A stretch of 64,000 nucleotides of DNA from Eriocheir sinensis (Eukaryota; Arthropoda; Malacostraca; Decapoda; Varunidae): contig NC_066522.1 of NCBI RefSeq assembly GCF_024679095.1, positions 11,129,753 through 11,193,752 on the forward strand, given 5' to 3'. A program made the translations under genes and the position numbers. Of this stretch, positions 24,165 through 35,329 are shown piece by piece. Numbering within the stretch: the first letter of the stretch is position 1; each line of letters starts with the position of its first letter. The notes under the pieces are model-generated. The model searched no databases. It saw only the letters and a list, made by a program, of their open reading frames with translations, and was not told the origin of the DNA.

Positions 24165-24500
24165 CGTCGCGGCCGATTGCACAGTCAGGCTTTTTCACTG
24201 GTGGGGGCCTGCTGATGGTCGGCCCAGCCCGTTGTGGCGCAGGCGAGTGTTTATAGTGGCACCATCTTGTTTTGGCTCATACTGCCCCCCGGAACTCATC
24301 TTTGAGCCTCTCTTTGGAGAGGTAATCTAGAGTCCGGGTTGATAGGTGGTCTTCAGGGCAGCATGTGCATGGGTAGTCTTAGGCCACTCGGCGGTGACTG
24401 AAAAATCCCAGCTGTGTGGCGGCCAGGATTCGAGCCCGCGTCCCTCCTGGATCTCCCGGACGCGGCACCGGCACACTAACCACTCAGCCACAGCCTCCCC
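24155..24500 (-). mobile_element. tRNA-derived SINE (SINE-2), copy 1
   Basis: On the minus strand the head carries an A box TGGCTGAGTGG (complement of 24480-24490) and a B box GGCTCGAATCC (complement of 24426-24436) at tRNA-like spacing. A body with CTGGGATTTTTCAG, ACCTATCAACCCGGACTC and AACACTCGCC follows. It ends in poly(A), seen as T at 24155-24165. A second copy lies at 43098-43465. Confidence 0.9.
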
Positions 24501-25313
<813 letters not shown>

Positions 25314-25415
25314 GTTTCTCAGAATTTCTCACTGTGTTTCTCAGTGTTGTGATCATTTTTTTTGCATGCAAATGTGTGAAATGTAGACAAGGTGACTTTG
25401 ACCTCTGTGAACGAC

Positions 25416-25640
25416 GACGAGGAGGAGGAGGAGGAGGAGGAGGAGGAGGAGGAGGAGGAGGAGGAGGAGGAGGAGGAGGAGGAGGAAAATGATGAGTAGG
25501 AGAAGCATAATGAACAGGAGAATGATGAATAGGGAAATCAAGAGGAGGAAGAGGAGGAAAATGATGAGTAGGAGAAGCATAATGAACGGGAGAATGATGA
25601 ATAGGGAAATCAAGAGAATGAAGAGGAGGAAAATGACGAG
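25416..25640. repeat. (GGA)n and a 72-bp tandem duplication
   Basis: (GGA)n at about 25418-25486 is followed by two copies of a 72-bp unit beginning AAAATGATGAGTAGGAGAAG at 25486 and 25558. They are nearly identical over their first two thirds. Confidence 0.93.
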
Positions 25641-26673
25641 GAGGCGAGTGACATGATAAAAGGCGAGAGAACGCATATTAACAAGTCGAGGAAAAGAAAG
25701 ACTGCCGCGGAAGGCGTTGCATCGCTTCGCTCACACTGTAATTACAAACTTTACCATGTGGAGTCGGCTTTAAGCTCAGACAACTTCCAACAATTAATTT
25801 CATCGAATAAGCAGAAGATAATGAAAGCTTGTATCACGTTGCCTTGTAGCTTTTCTTCTCCAGTCTGAAAATTTTTTGTTGTTCCTTGTCTTTTTTAGTT
25901 TTCAGGGTGTGGCGAATTTGAAAAGGAGGTCGGCGCTGATATTCTTGCGGTTTATGTTGCTCGTGTCGCCGGTGGATCAAGAGAGCACAGACACTTCCCG
26001 GTGATGGCCCTTCCAGCACTACAACGCGGATATCTGACGCCTCCTGCTCACAAGCCCCGGTAATGAGTCGAGTCTCCTGTAGCCTTTCACCCGTCACGAG
26101 TGCTTTGCCTCGGCTGTTCCGTGATATTAACGAGGGCGCCAAGACCTTCTGATTTACGGCGGCGCAACGCTAATACGCACACCCCTAATTGCTTTCTCGA
26201 TTTCTATGACTTCTGTTGTGGTGAAAGGTCTCTCTTTAGCACTTGGTTCCGGGAGGATTACTAAGAATACACATGAGAAGAAGGGGTGGGTGGTATCGGA
26301 GGAGGTGACACATATGAAACCAGGAAATAGAAAACCTGTTGGCTATACGAGCTGCCTGCTTTGTGACAAGGAATTTTTCAGCCACTTCAGTGACTTTTCG
26401 GGAGCCTCTTTAGGACGTGTCATACATTTCGAACAACCCTTCCCCCAAAAATTACGTCACACTTTTCAACACCCCCCCCCATTCCCCCTACGGAAACTTG
26501 TTACTGTGCTTGTCGCATCTATAGTCACACCTCTGTTGTGTTAAACAGCTGCAAACACATCCCTCTCATACTCCAGAAGCGGTGTGACGTCCCTTATATA
26601 TGAACAGCCCCTTTTAGCACATGTTTATACATGCGGGTAAGTCCAGCTCACTCCTGAAGCAACAAAGTGACGA
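25641..26673. other. Non-repetitive kilobase
   Basis: About 1 kb of mixed sequence with a C run near 26470. Frames of 102 codons (minus, 25834-26142) and 112 codons (plus, 26206-26544) have ordinary amino-acid composition but no domain I recognise. They are the best places to look for a host exon in this half, but nothing here proves coding. Confidence 0.4.
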
Positions 26674-27018
26674 TTAATGCGATTCCGAAAAGTTTCTAGT
26701 TCTTGAGTTGGTTTGCAGTTCAAAAAATTTGGAGTAGTCGACGTTATTGATTTTTTTTAGGTACTTGAAGACTCGTAGGCGTCTTTTCTCCAGTGTAAAG
26801 AGATTGAGTCGCTTGAATCGCTCCTCGTACGGTTGAACCCTTAAAGTTGGAATAATTTTCGTGGCGCAAATCCTTTCCAGTAAATCAATGTCCTTTCTGT
26901 AATTAGGAGACCAGAACTGTACTGCATACTCGAGATGCGGTCTTACCATGGAATTATACAAGGATAGCATCACGTCTGGCATTTTACACTCGAAGTTCCT
27001 CGCTATGAACCCGAGCAC
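26674..27018 (-). pseudogene. Reverse transcriptase C-terminal (thumb) remnant
   Basis: A 114-codon open stretch continuing the same element after a frameshift. VLGFIARNF-type sequence at its start (here with L-G-F-I-A-R), MVRPHLEYAVQFWSPNYRKD, then LLERICATKIIPTLR and LEKRRLRVFKYLKKI are characteristic of CR1-type LINE thumbs. It ends at a stop near 26674, plausibly close to the natural ORF end. Confidence 0.88.
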
Positions 27019-27031
27019 AGTGTTGGCTTTG

Positions 27032-27442
27032 TTATATGCTTTTTTTACAGTGAATCGCGTGTTTCAGGTCACTGCTGATAGTGACCCCAAGATCCTTTTC
27101 CTCCTGCATCGCCTGCAGAGGTTTCCCATTCATGATGTATGTGTGGTTACTATTTAGGGACCCAATGTGCATGACTTTGCATTTGTCAACATTAAAGGAC
27201 ATTTGCCATTTTTCCGACCATTCGATAACAAGATTGAGGTCTTTCTGAATGATTTCGCAGTCGGTCTTTGTGAGGACTTTTCCACCCACCTTGGTGTCAT
27301 CAGCATATTTCGATATTGTGGATTTCAGTCCTGATTCGAGGTCAGTGATATATATGATAAAGCGAATGGGTCCCAGCACTGACCCTTGAGGCACTCCACT
27401 AGTGACTGGAAGCCATTCGGAAGTCTGTCCGTTGAGTAGCAC
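27032..27442 (-). pseudogene. Reverse transcriptase palm-domain remnant
   Basis: A 136-codon open stretch. GVPQGSVLGP at residues 16-25 corresponds to a conserved RT block. YADD at residues 46-49 (encoded at 27296-27307) is the catalytic aspartate pair. WQMSFNVDKCKVMHIG further on is typical of the CR1 group, and EKDLGV follows. A frame change separates it from the next segment downstream. It once copied LINE RNA into DNA at the target site and is now a fragment. Confidence 0.9.
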
Positions 27443-27999
27443 TCGTTGTTTTCTGTCGGTGAGCCAATCTCTTATCCACGCGATCAGATTGGTTCCGCCA
27501 AGTGCAGTTTCTTAAGGAGTCGCTCGTGCGGTATCTTGTCGAAGGCTTTCTGAAAGTCCAAGTATATAACATCATTCCAGTTCTTATATATACCTTGGAA
27601 GTCTAATAGATTCGTTAAAGCAGGAGCGCTTGTTTCTGAAGCCATGCTGGGTGTCGGAGATTATATTATTGTCTTCTAGAAACTTGACAAGTTTGTCTCG
27701 AGTATTTTCCCTACCACTGATGTCAAACTTATGAGCCTGTAGTTTAATGCAACGCTTTTGTCTCCTTTTTTTTAAATCGGTGTTGCGTTCGCCATCTTTC
27801 AGTCTTCTGGAACCTTGTTCAGTTGTACTGACCGGTTAAATATGTTAGTGAGAGGCTGAAGTATTTGCTGTTTAAGCTCTTTTAATAACCGAAGTTGTTG
27901 GGTCCCGTTGACTTGTTCGTGTCGAGTTTGTCCAAGAACGTTTTCACTTCTTGGTCGCATATTGAGTCAGTTTCCAGGGGCGTGATCCCTCTCGGCGAC

Positions 28000-28069
28000 T
28001 CAGGGCTCTCGGGAATGGTTTCGATGTCCTTGACTGTGAAGACATCGAAACCATTCCCGAGGGCCCTGA
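28000..28069. other. Inverted repeat at the LINE 5' truncation point
   Basis: Arms 28000-28028 and 28041-28069 pair at 28 of 29 positions around the 12-nt loop CTTGACTGTGAA. Weaker pairing extends to about 27988 and 28082. The left arm is LINE coding sequence (antisense), and the right arm is an inverted copy of the same bases. Confidence 0.9.
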
Positions 28070-28082
28070 CCCGCCGAGGGCG

Positions 28083-28235
28083 AGGAGGAGGAGGAGGAGG
28101 AGGAGGAGGAGGAGGAGGAGGAATGGGGGTGAGAAGAAGAAGAAAAAGAAGAAGAAGAAGAAGAAGAAGAAGAAGAAGAAGAAGAAGGAGAAGAAGAAGA
28201 AGAAAAGAAAAAGAAGAGGGAGAAGAAGAAGAAAA
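28083..28235. repeat. (GGA)n then (GAA)n microsatellite
   Basis: (GGA)n at about 28083-28122, then GAA-rich sequence to about 28235, directly against the truncated LINE end. Confidence 0.95.
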
Positions 28236-28259
28236 GTAGACGGCAACGAAGACGAACAA

Positions 28260-28786
28260 GAAACCGAAGAGATGGTGCTGGAGGACGAGGAGGAGGAGGC
28301 GGCGGATGAAGGTGAAGAGGAGGTGGCGGCGGGGAGCAATGGGCCGTCCCTCCGTCAGTCGCGTGTCGCCAGCGGCCGTGATCAGACCACCGCCGAGGCT
28401 CCCGCACGCCGCGCCCGACTCAGCTCGCCGGGCTCTCTGCGTCTGCCTAACTAACACCAAGGCTTTCCCACCTCGCCTCACGTCACCACTCTCGCATTTA
28501 TCCCCCTTGCGTTCTCTCCTTTTCACGTATTCGGCTCAAGTTCGCACAATCCACAGATCTTTAACTTCTGTACTTTTGGAAACTTTTGGTTGGCCCCGTC
28601 TCGCGCTCTGGCCTCGTTGAACGTTACACTGCCGCTCCTTTCTTTACTTCCCCGGTGACTTTCTGCTTTCCATCCTTCGTCTCTTCGGTCCTTCGTCAGG
28701 TGGGTGTGCGTCAGGCTCTCTCCTCGCACCGCACCACACACACCTTCGGCAGACGAGACCAGCTGCACCAAACGGCATACAGGTAA
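28260..28786 (+). other. CpG-rich segment ending in a splice-donor-like site
   Basis: From about 28300 the sequence is visibly CpG-rich and lacks simple repeats. A 60-codon acidic frame (28272-28454) starts in GAG-rich sequence. A strong donor consensus CAG/GTAAGG lies at 28780-28788. It could be a first or untranslated exon of a plus-strand gene, or merely GC-rich spacer. No acceptor, protein domain or TATA element supports it. Confidence 0.2.
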
Positions 28787-29415
28787 GGGATGGTGGTGAT
28801 GGAGTAATCTTATGAGCTGCCAAAAGGTGGATGGCCCCAACCCTATAGTGGCGCGGGCGAATTTTATTTTGAGTGGCTGCCGTGATGTATGACTGAATGA
28901 TGGTGTTGATGATGGTGATGATAAGGAGGAGGAATATAAGAAGATAGAGGATGAGAAAAATATATAGGAAGAAGAGATCATAGAAGAGGAAGAGGATGAT
29001 GATGAAGAGGGGATGGGGGATGGGGGAACGAGGGGATAGAGGAGAAAATTTATTGGAAAAAGAGAAGATGGAGGAGGAAGGGGAAGATGAAGATGAAGAG
29101 GAGTAGGCGAGGGGAAGAGGAAGACGAGGGGGATGAGGATGAGGATGAGGCGAAGGAAGGAGGCGAGGAGTTAGACGTGTGGAAGACTGTCACTGCAACC
29201 ATCACGATGCAAGTAAAAAAAAAAAAATATGAGACTACTCAGAAGTATTTTGCCGATGTCGGAAAATGAAGACTATCACGAACAATCTATCGAGAGGAGG
29301 CTGAAGGATCTATCTATCTGTCTGTAACGATTTTCTCTTACCACGCCGCGCATTCCACAGGCTCATCGGAAACATTTTATCACATGCCCGGGGAGATGCG
29401 TGTCCCGCGAATGCA
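28787..29415. repeat. Spacer with purine-rich GAT/GAA/GAG block
   Basis: From about 28890 to 29170 the plus strand is rich in GATGAG, GAAGAG and GGA words. The flanks are mixed. No gene recognised. Confidence 0.75.
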
Positions 29416-29642
29416 TAAGTCCATATTCTTAAAAGTATCGAAATCCCATGACGATTATTTTCCGAGGCCCCAGAAAAGATTAACCGGGCTTTCATGGGTG
29501 ATTTTCCCTTTCAAGATGCAGAGGTCACGTAAAACTATCACTAGGATCACAAAACAGTCCATGGAAATCTCTGTAACGTCTATAAATGGAGGCTTTTTAG
29601 ACAGGGGAACTGAGGTGTCGAGCCGGTTAAGAATATACGGGC
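29416..29642 (+). mobile_element. MITE family A, copy 8, strongly diverged
   Basis: Runs from TAAGTCCATATTCTTAAAAG to GGTTAAGAATATACGG. Homologous steps still seen are CATGACGATTATTTTCCGAG, AAAACTATCACTAGGATCA, CAGTCCATGGAAAT and TTAAGAATAT. It is the most diverged copy in the window. Confidence 0.62.
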
Positions 29643-29649
29643 TAATAAG

Positions 29650-30110
29650 ACCAGCATCGTTCTCTTCTTGGTGATGTTCTTTACGCGTGTCTTTGGTTAC
29701 GGTAGCATTCTCGATAGGCGAAGGATGTTAACTGAACCTACCTACCTCCCTCTCCACCCCCTAAAAAAGAAAAAGAAGTCAGGATAAAAGAGAGTACACA
29801 AAAAATCAGCATCCTTCTTTTCTTGGTGTTCTACGTGAATGTCTTTGGTTACGATAGTTTTCTCGATAGGCGAAGAATGTTAACTGAACCTACCTAACTC
29901 CCCTCTCCCCCCAAAAGAGAGAAAATAGTCAGAATAAGAGCGAGTACACAAAAAATATCAGCATTGTTCTCTTCTTGGTGATGTTCTACGTGTATGTCTT
30001 TGGTTACGATTGCTTTCTCGATAGGCGCAGGATGTTAATTGAACCTACCTGTCCTCCCCTCCTTCCCTCCCTCCCCTGTCCCCTCCCAAAAGAAACAGAA
30101 CGTTGGAAAT
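29650..30110. repeat. Tandem repeat, about 153-bp unit, three copies
   Basis: CTTTGGTTAC recurs at 29691, 29843 and 29998. Shared blocks are CTTCTTGGTGATGTTCT, TTCTCGATAGGCG, GATGTTAACTGAACCTACCT and GAGTACACAAAAAAT. Copies differ by scattered substitutions and C-run length. Confidence 0.93.
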
Positions 30111-30661
30111 GATCGGAATTATCATCATACCGACGGAAAAATGAAAACCACGTCTGCGATCCTGAGTAAGACTTCCCTCTCGCATGTTTTCGGGGATACT
30201 CGGACGCCGCGGCTCCCTGGGAATGCGTGCGTGAGAAGGTGGAAGATGAACGGTTCCTTCGCCAAATACACGCGCTTGCACACCCTTCCCTCACCCCCTC
30301 CCCTCACCCTCCCTTTCCCCCTTACTCCTCTCCCCCCCTCTACACACACAGACACGAGCGGCACATCAAGGAGTTGCTCATGTGCTGGCCCTATTTGACT
30401 GAGGCGTTTTTTTTTTTCTACTTATTCTTTATTTGTTTGTTTACTTTTGGGGTCAGACGGATTCCGGTCAAGAACGGAGATTAGAAGAGGAAGGAGAAGA
30501 TGATAAAAAGGAGCAAAACGAGGAGATGGAGGAGGAGAAATATAAAGGATAACGAGAAGATGATGATGATGATGATGAGAAAAAAAAGGAAAGAAACGAG
30601 GTGTAAAGAAGATAAGACAAAACAAAAGGCACTGCTTATATTATCATTTCTTGGAGCTGTT
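30111..30661. other. Spacer
   Basis: Mixed sequence, C-rich near 30290-30345, with purine-rich and (GAT)n patches at 30485-30600. No gene recognised. Confidence 0.6.
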
Positions 30662-30973
30662 TTAATGGTGGACTATTTTAGCGGTTAACCCGTCCGCTGC
30701 GATTGGGACGTATTTGGTTTTCACTGGTCGCCTGGTAACATACACCCCCAGGCCTTTCTCTGCATCTGTGGTGGATAGTGGAGTGCTTTCCTTGTGGTAT
30801 TGGTATGCTGGATATCCCCTCCCAAAATGCATGACTTTACATTTTTCTTCATTTAATTGTAGCAGCCACTTTTTGTTCCATTCCAGTAGCTTGGTGATGT
30901 CTTCTTGTAGGAAATCCGAAGACAAGGGCGTAATCGTGTCTATACCGAAGAGAAAGGAGACATCTAACTTGGG
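30662..30973 (-). mobile_element. LINE reverse transcriptase fragment
   Basis: The minus strand reads LLEWNKKWLLQLNEEKCKVM and HFG, then a diverged stretch and EKGLGVYVT. This corresponds to the part of a CR1/Jockey-type RT that follows the catalytic YADD block. The upstream frame is open through FGIDTITPLSSDF without a clear YADD. No downstream thumb is recognised. Copies in this window at 26674-28060 are related but distinct. Confidence 0.8.
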
Positions 30974-31169
30974 ACCTCAGCGTTGCCAATCGTCGTGTTC
31001 AGCCTCTTATATTTGCTGATTTCCGACCCCCAAAACTGTCTCCTCCATCTCACTTGTTAGATTTATTTATAGTTATCGTTGAAATGGTTAATTGCTAGTG
31101 TCTTCCTTTTGCATTAGTTGTGGGGAAACCGAAAAATACGATGCTCTGAGTACGATAATCTGGGAACGA
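30974..31169 (+). mobile_element. MITE family H, copy 1 (196 bp)
   Basis: Bounded by the exact 9-bp direct repeat TAACTTGGG (30965-30973 and 31170-31178). The left end contains GCGTTGCCAATCGTCGTGTT. The right end, reverse complemented, reads CGTTCCCAGATTATCGTAC, giving imperfect inverted ends. Internal TTATAGTTATCGTT and ATGCTCTGAGTACGATAATC match copy 2 at 37934-38127. Confidence 0.75.
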
Positions 31170-31178
31170 TAACTTGGG

Positions 31179-31425
31179 TGTGGCCGCGCAGAACGGAAGC
31201 AAATAAACAGTGGACGCAGGAGGAGACCGGATCAGACACACATGTAGAATTTCAAGCTGCGTTGCATATCTCCCTTGTTAGTAGCCAGTCCAGAGGCTTG
31301 TCCGCGGCCGAACATCTACCGGAAGTTTGCCCGGACATCCCCGCGGCCGGCAGAGGTGCGTGGCGGCTGGAATGCTCGGGAAGTTTGGCGGTAATTGTAA
31401 CTTGAACAATATAAGGGAACAACAC
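31179..31425. other. CpG-containing spacer
   Basis: Mixed sequence with several CCGCGGCC-like words near 31310-31350. No gene recognised. Confidence 0.5.
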
Positions 31426-31745
31426 ACCGCGAAAGGGATGACCAGAGACGAAAATGAAAATAGATGACCCGACACATGGTTGAGGCAGAGACTACACCGC
31501 CGACTACAACGTAAGGGTTTAAGAAGGATGAGAAATATACGGGAACAGGAGAGCAAGGAAAGGATGACCAGCGACGAACATAAAAGTAGATATAAAGACA
31601 CATGATTGATGCAGGGACTGTACACCGTCGACTACAACGTAAGGGTTATAGGAAGGGCGAGGAATACAAGGCGCACCACAGCACAGCACGGAAGGAATGA
31701 TCAGACACGAACATAAAAATTGATGGAAAGGGACATGGCCGATTT
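31426..31745. repeat. Tandem repeat, about 130-bp unit, about 2.5 copies
   Basis: GACTACAACGTAAGGGTT occurs at about 31501 and 31631. Blocks ATGACCAG, GACGAACATAAAA and GACACATG recur in each unit. Confidence 0.9.
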
Positions 31746-31889
31746 CAAAGTTAGAGATATATGAGATTGATGGCAAGACAGACAGACAAAAAGTCACTGA
31801 TTATATCTTGCTGTTGATGCATGAGAGAGCGTATCTGCCAACTGTATTACGAGGGATATAGTGGAATAAGGTACGACGGAAGGAGGATT

Positions 31890-32062
<173 letters not shown>

Positions 32063-32099
32063 ATTGAACCTTGCTCTTAATTCCGTTCTCAATGCTTGA

Positions 32100-32189
32100 C
32101 ACCATTACCACCACCACCAACAACAACAACGACAACAACAGCAATAAGAGTGAGCACTACGGCACCAGAAGAATGACCACAGACAGACA

Positions 32190-32267
<78 letters not shown>

Positions 32268-32486
32268 AAGTTCCCTCCCTAATCCATGGTGCTTTAGCGA
32301 CAATCTGTGCCAAAGCCGCTAACAGGAAGAGCACCGACAAGCGAACAGCGAAGAACAGCCTCGGACGAATGACGAGAGACAGAGAAACACACAGACAGAT
32401 GGAGAAACGAAACATACACACACAAAGTCGTTTTCCACTGAGGCCACACCACCACCACCACCACCACCACCAACAACAACAACAAA
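32100..32486. repeat. (CA)n and (CCA)/(CAA) microsatellites
   Basis: CCA/CAA words at 32104-32145, (CA)n at about 32186-32262, and (CCA)n then (CAA)n at about 32442-32486, with mixed spacer between. Confidence 0.95.
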
Positions 32487-32639
32487 GGGGATAGAAACTC
32501 ACCCCACCTAAGCCACGAAGACAAAGACACGGGCAGATAAAAAAAAAAAAAACAAACGACGCAGATTATCTCAATATTGATGCAGAAGAAGAGACAACAG
32601 GATACCAACACACCAGAGACGAGAAAACCCTTAATAAAA

Positions 32640-34315
32640 ACTATACTCCCCTACACCCTCCCTTCACGCCCTTACACCCTTCCTACACGCCCTTACACCC
32701 TTCCTACACGCCCTTACACCCTAAATATACCCCCTTATACCCTACCTACACGCCCTTACACCCTTCCTACACGCCCTTACACCCTTCCTACACGCCCTTA
32801 CACCCTACCTACAAGCCCTTACAGCCTAAATATACCCCCTTACACCCTACCTACACACCCTAACACCCTTCCTAACGCCCTTACACCCTTCCTACAGGAC
32901 CTTACACCCTTCCTACACGCCCTTACACCCTACCTACACGCCCTTACACCCTACCTACACGCCCTTACACCCTTCCTACACGCCCTTACACCCTTCCTAC
33001 ACGCCCTTACACCCTACCTACACGCCCTTACACCCTTCCTACACGCCCTTACACCCTTCCTACACGCCCTTACACCCTTCCTACGCGCCTTTATACCCTT
33101 CCTACACGCCCTTACACCCTTCCTACACGCCCTTACACCCTACCTACACGCCCTTACACCCTTCCTACACGCCCTTACATCCTACCTACACGCCCTTACA
33201 CCCTTCCTACACGCCCCACACCCTACCTACACGCCCTAACACCCTTCCTAACACCCTTACACTCTACCTACACCCCCTTACACCCTTCCTACACGCCCTT
33301 ACACCCTTCCTACACGCCCTTACACCCTTCCTACACGCCCTTACACCCTTCCTACACGCCCATACACTCTACCTACACGCCCTTACACCCTCCCTTTACG
33401 CACTTACACCCTTCCTACACGCCCTTACACCCTTCCTACACGCCCTTACACTCTACCTACACGCCCTTACACCCTCCCTTTACGCCCTTACACCCTTCCT
33501 ACACGCCCTTACACTCTACCTACACGCCCTTAGACCCTTCCTACACGCCCTTACACCCTACCTACACGCCCTTATACCCTTCCTACATGCCCTTACACCC
33601 TTCCTACACGCCCTTACACCCTACCTACACTCCCTTACACCTTTCCAACACGCCCTTACACCCTACCTACACGCCCTTATACCCTTCCTACATGCCCTTA
33701 CACCCTACCTATACGCCCTTACACCTTTCCAACACGCCCTTACACCCTACCTACACGCCCTTACACCCTACCTACACGCCCCACACCTACCCACACGCCC
33801 CACACCCTTCCCACACGCCCTTACACCCTCCCTTTACGCCCCACACCTACCCACACCCCCACACCCTTCCCACACGCCCCACACCCTACCTACACGCCCC
33901 ACACCCTACCCACACGCCCTTACACTCTACCCACACCCTTACACCCTTCCTACACGCCCTTACACCCTTCCTACACGCCCTTATACCCTCCCTTTACGCC
34001 CTTACACTCTACCTACACGCCCTTACACCCTTCCTACACGCCCTTACACCCTTCCTACACGCCCTTACACCCTTCCTACACGCCCTTACACCCTACCTAC
34101 ACGCCCTTACACCCTACCTACACGCCCTTACACCCTTCCTACACGCCCTTACACCCTTCCTACACGCCCTTACACCCTACCTACACGCCCTTATACCCTT
34201 CCTACACGCCCTTACACCCTACCTACACGCCCTTACACCTTTCCTACACGCCCTTACACCCTACCTACACGCCCTTACACCCTACCTACACGCCCTTACA
34301 CCCTTTCTCAGATTC
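32640..34315. repeat. 21-bp minisatellite, about 80 copies
   Basis: The unit is CCTACACGCCCTTACACCCT plus T or A, in tandem for about 1.68 kb. Variant units (CCCTCCCTTTACGCC, CCCCACACCTACCCACA) cluster near 33780-33920. The period is seven codons, so long frames (32577-33239, 33587-34324) with repeats such as LHALTPF or YTPLHPT arise automatically. The minus strand has two GGG runs per unit and so is very G-rich and asymmetric. I do not call it coding. Confidence 0.98.
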
Positions 34316-35000
<685 letters not shown>

Positions 35001-35329
35001 CTACACACAAAATCATATGAGAATACGCTGTCCCTATGATGAAACGAAACAAAAAAAAAAAGAAAAAATCAAATCTGAGTGACCACGCATCGAAGACTTG
35101 CTTCAGAGAGGTAATTGTTGGTGATTTTTCCGCCTCGTTCCACGCGTTCAACTCACCTTTAGCGAGTGATTCTCATTCAATATCGCTAATTAACATCTGG
35201 CGGTATGTAAATGTGTTTGTCGATACGGGGCGCTCACCATATTGGCTCCAGCGCGTGATTCAGGCCCCGCTGGAGGACGTATTAGGAGACCCCCGAAGTA
35301 TGTAAATTTTCACAATATTAAACATTGGA
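35001..35329. other. Spacer
   Basis: Mixed sequence. An 89-codon plus-strand frame (35036-35305) has ordinary composition but no recognised domain. Confidence 0.45.

Larger units (their letters stand above)
26674..28060 (-). mobile_element. CR1-like non-LTR retrotransposon, 5'-truncated and mutated
   Basis: The minus strand carries, in order, a fragment upstream of the reverse transcriptase (FTVKDIETIP ... LDTNKSTGPN, about 28050-27885), a frame-disrupted stretch (27880-27445), the RT palm with GVPQGSVLGP and YADD, and the RT thumb/C-terminal region. Order and motifs follow the CR1/L2/Jockey group, with closest resemblance by eye to CR1. The endonuclease and 5' region are absent. The left end at 28000-28069 is an inverted repeat, then (GGA)n. 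Stops and frameshifts show it is dead. Confidence 0.9.

Noticed and set aside
26206..26544. 112-codon plus-strand frame containing a C-x-x-C pair (LLCDKEFF)
   Set aside because: Only one cysteine pair and no matching histidines at zinc-finger spacing. The C-run and general composition do not suggest coding.
32640..34315. 21-bp CCCTTACA/CCCTACAC array as interstitial telomere
   Set aside because: The unit shares CCCT words with telomeres but not the 5-bp or 6-bp period. It is a minisatellite.
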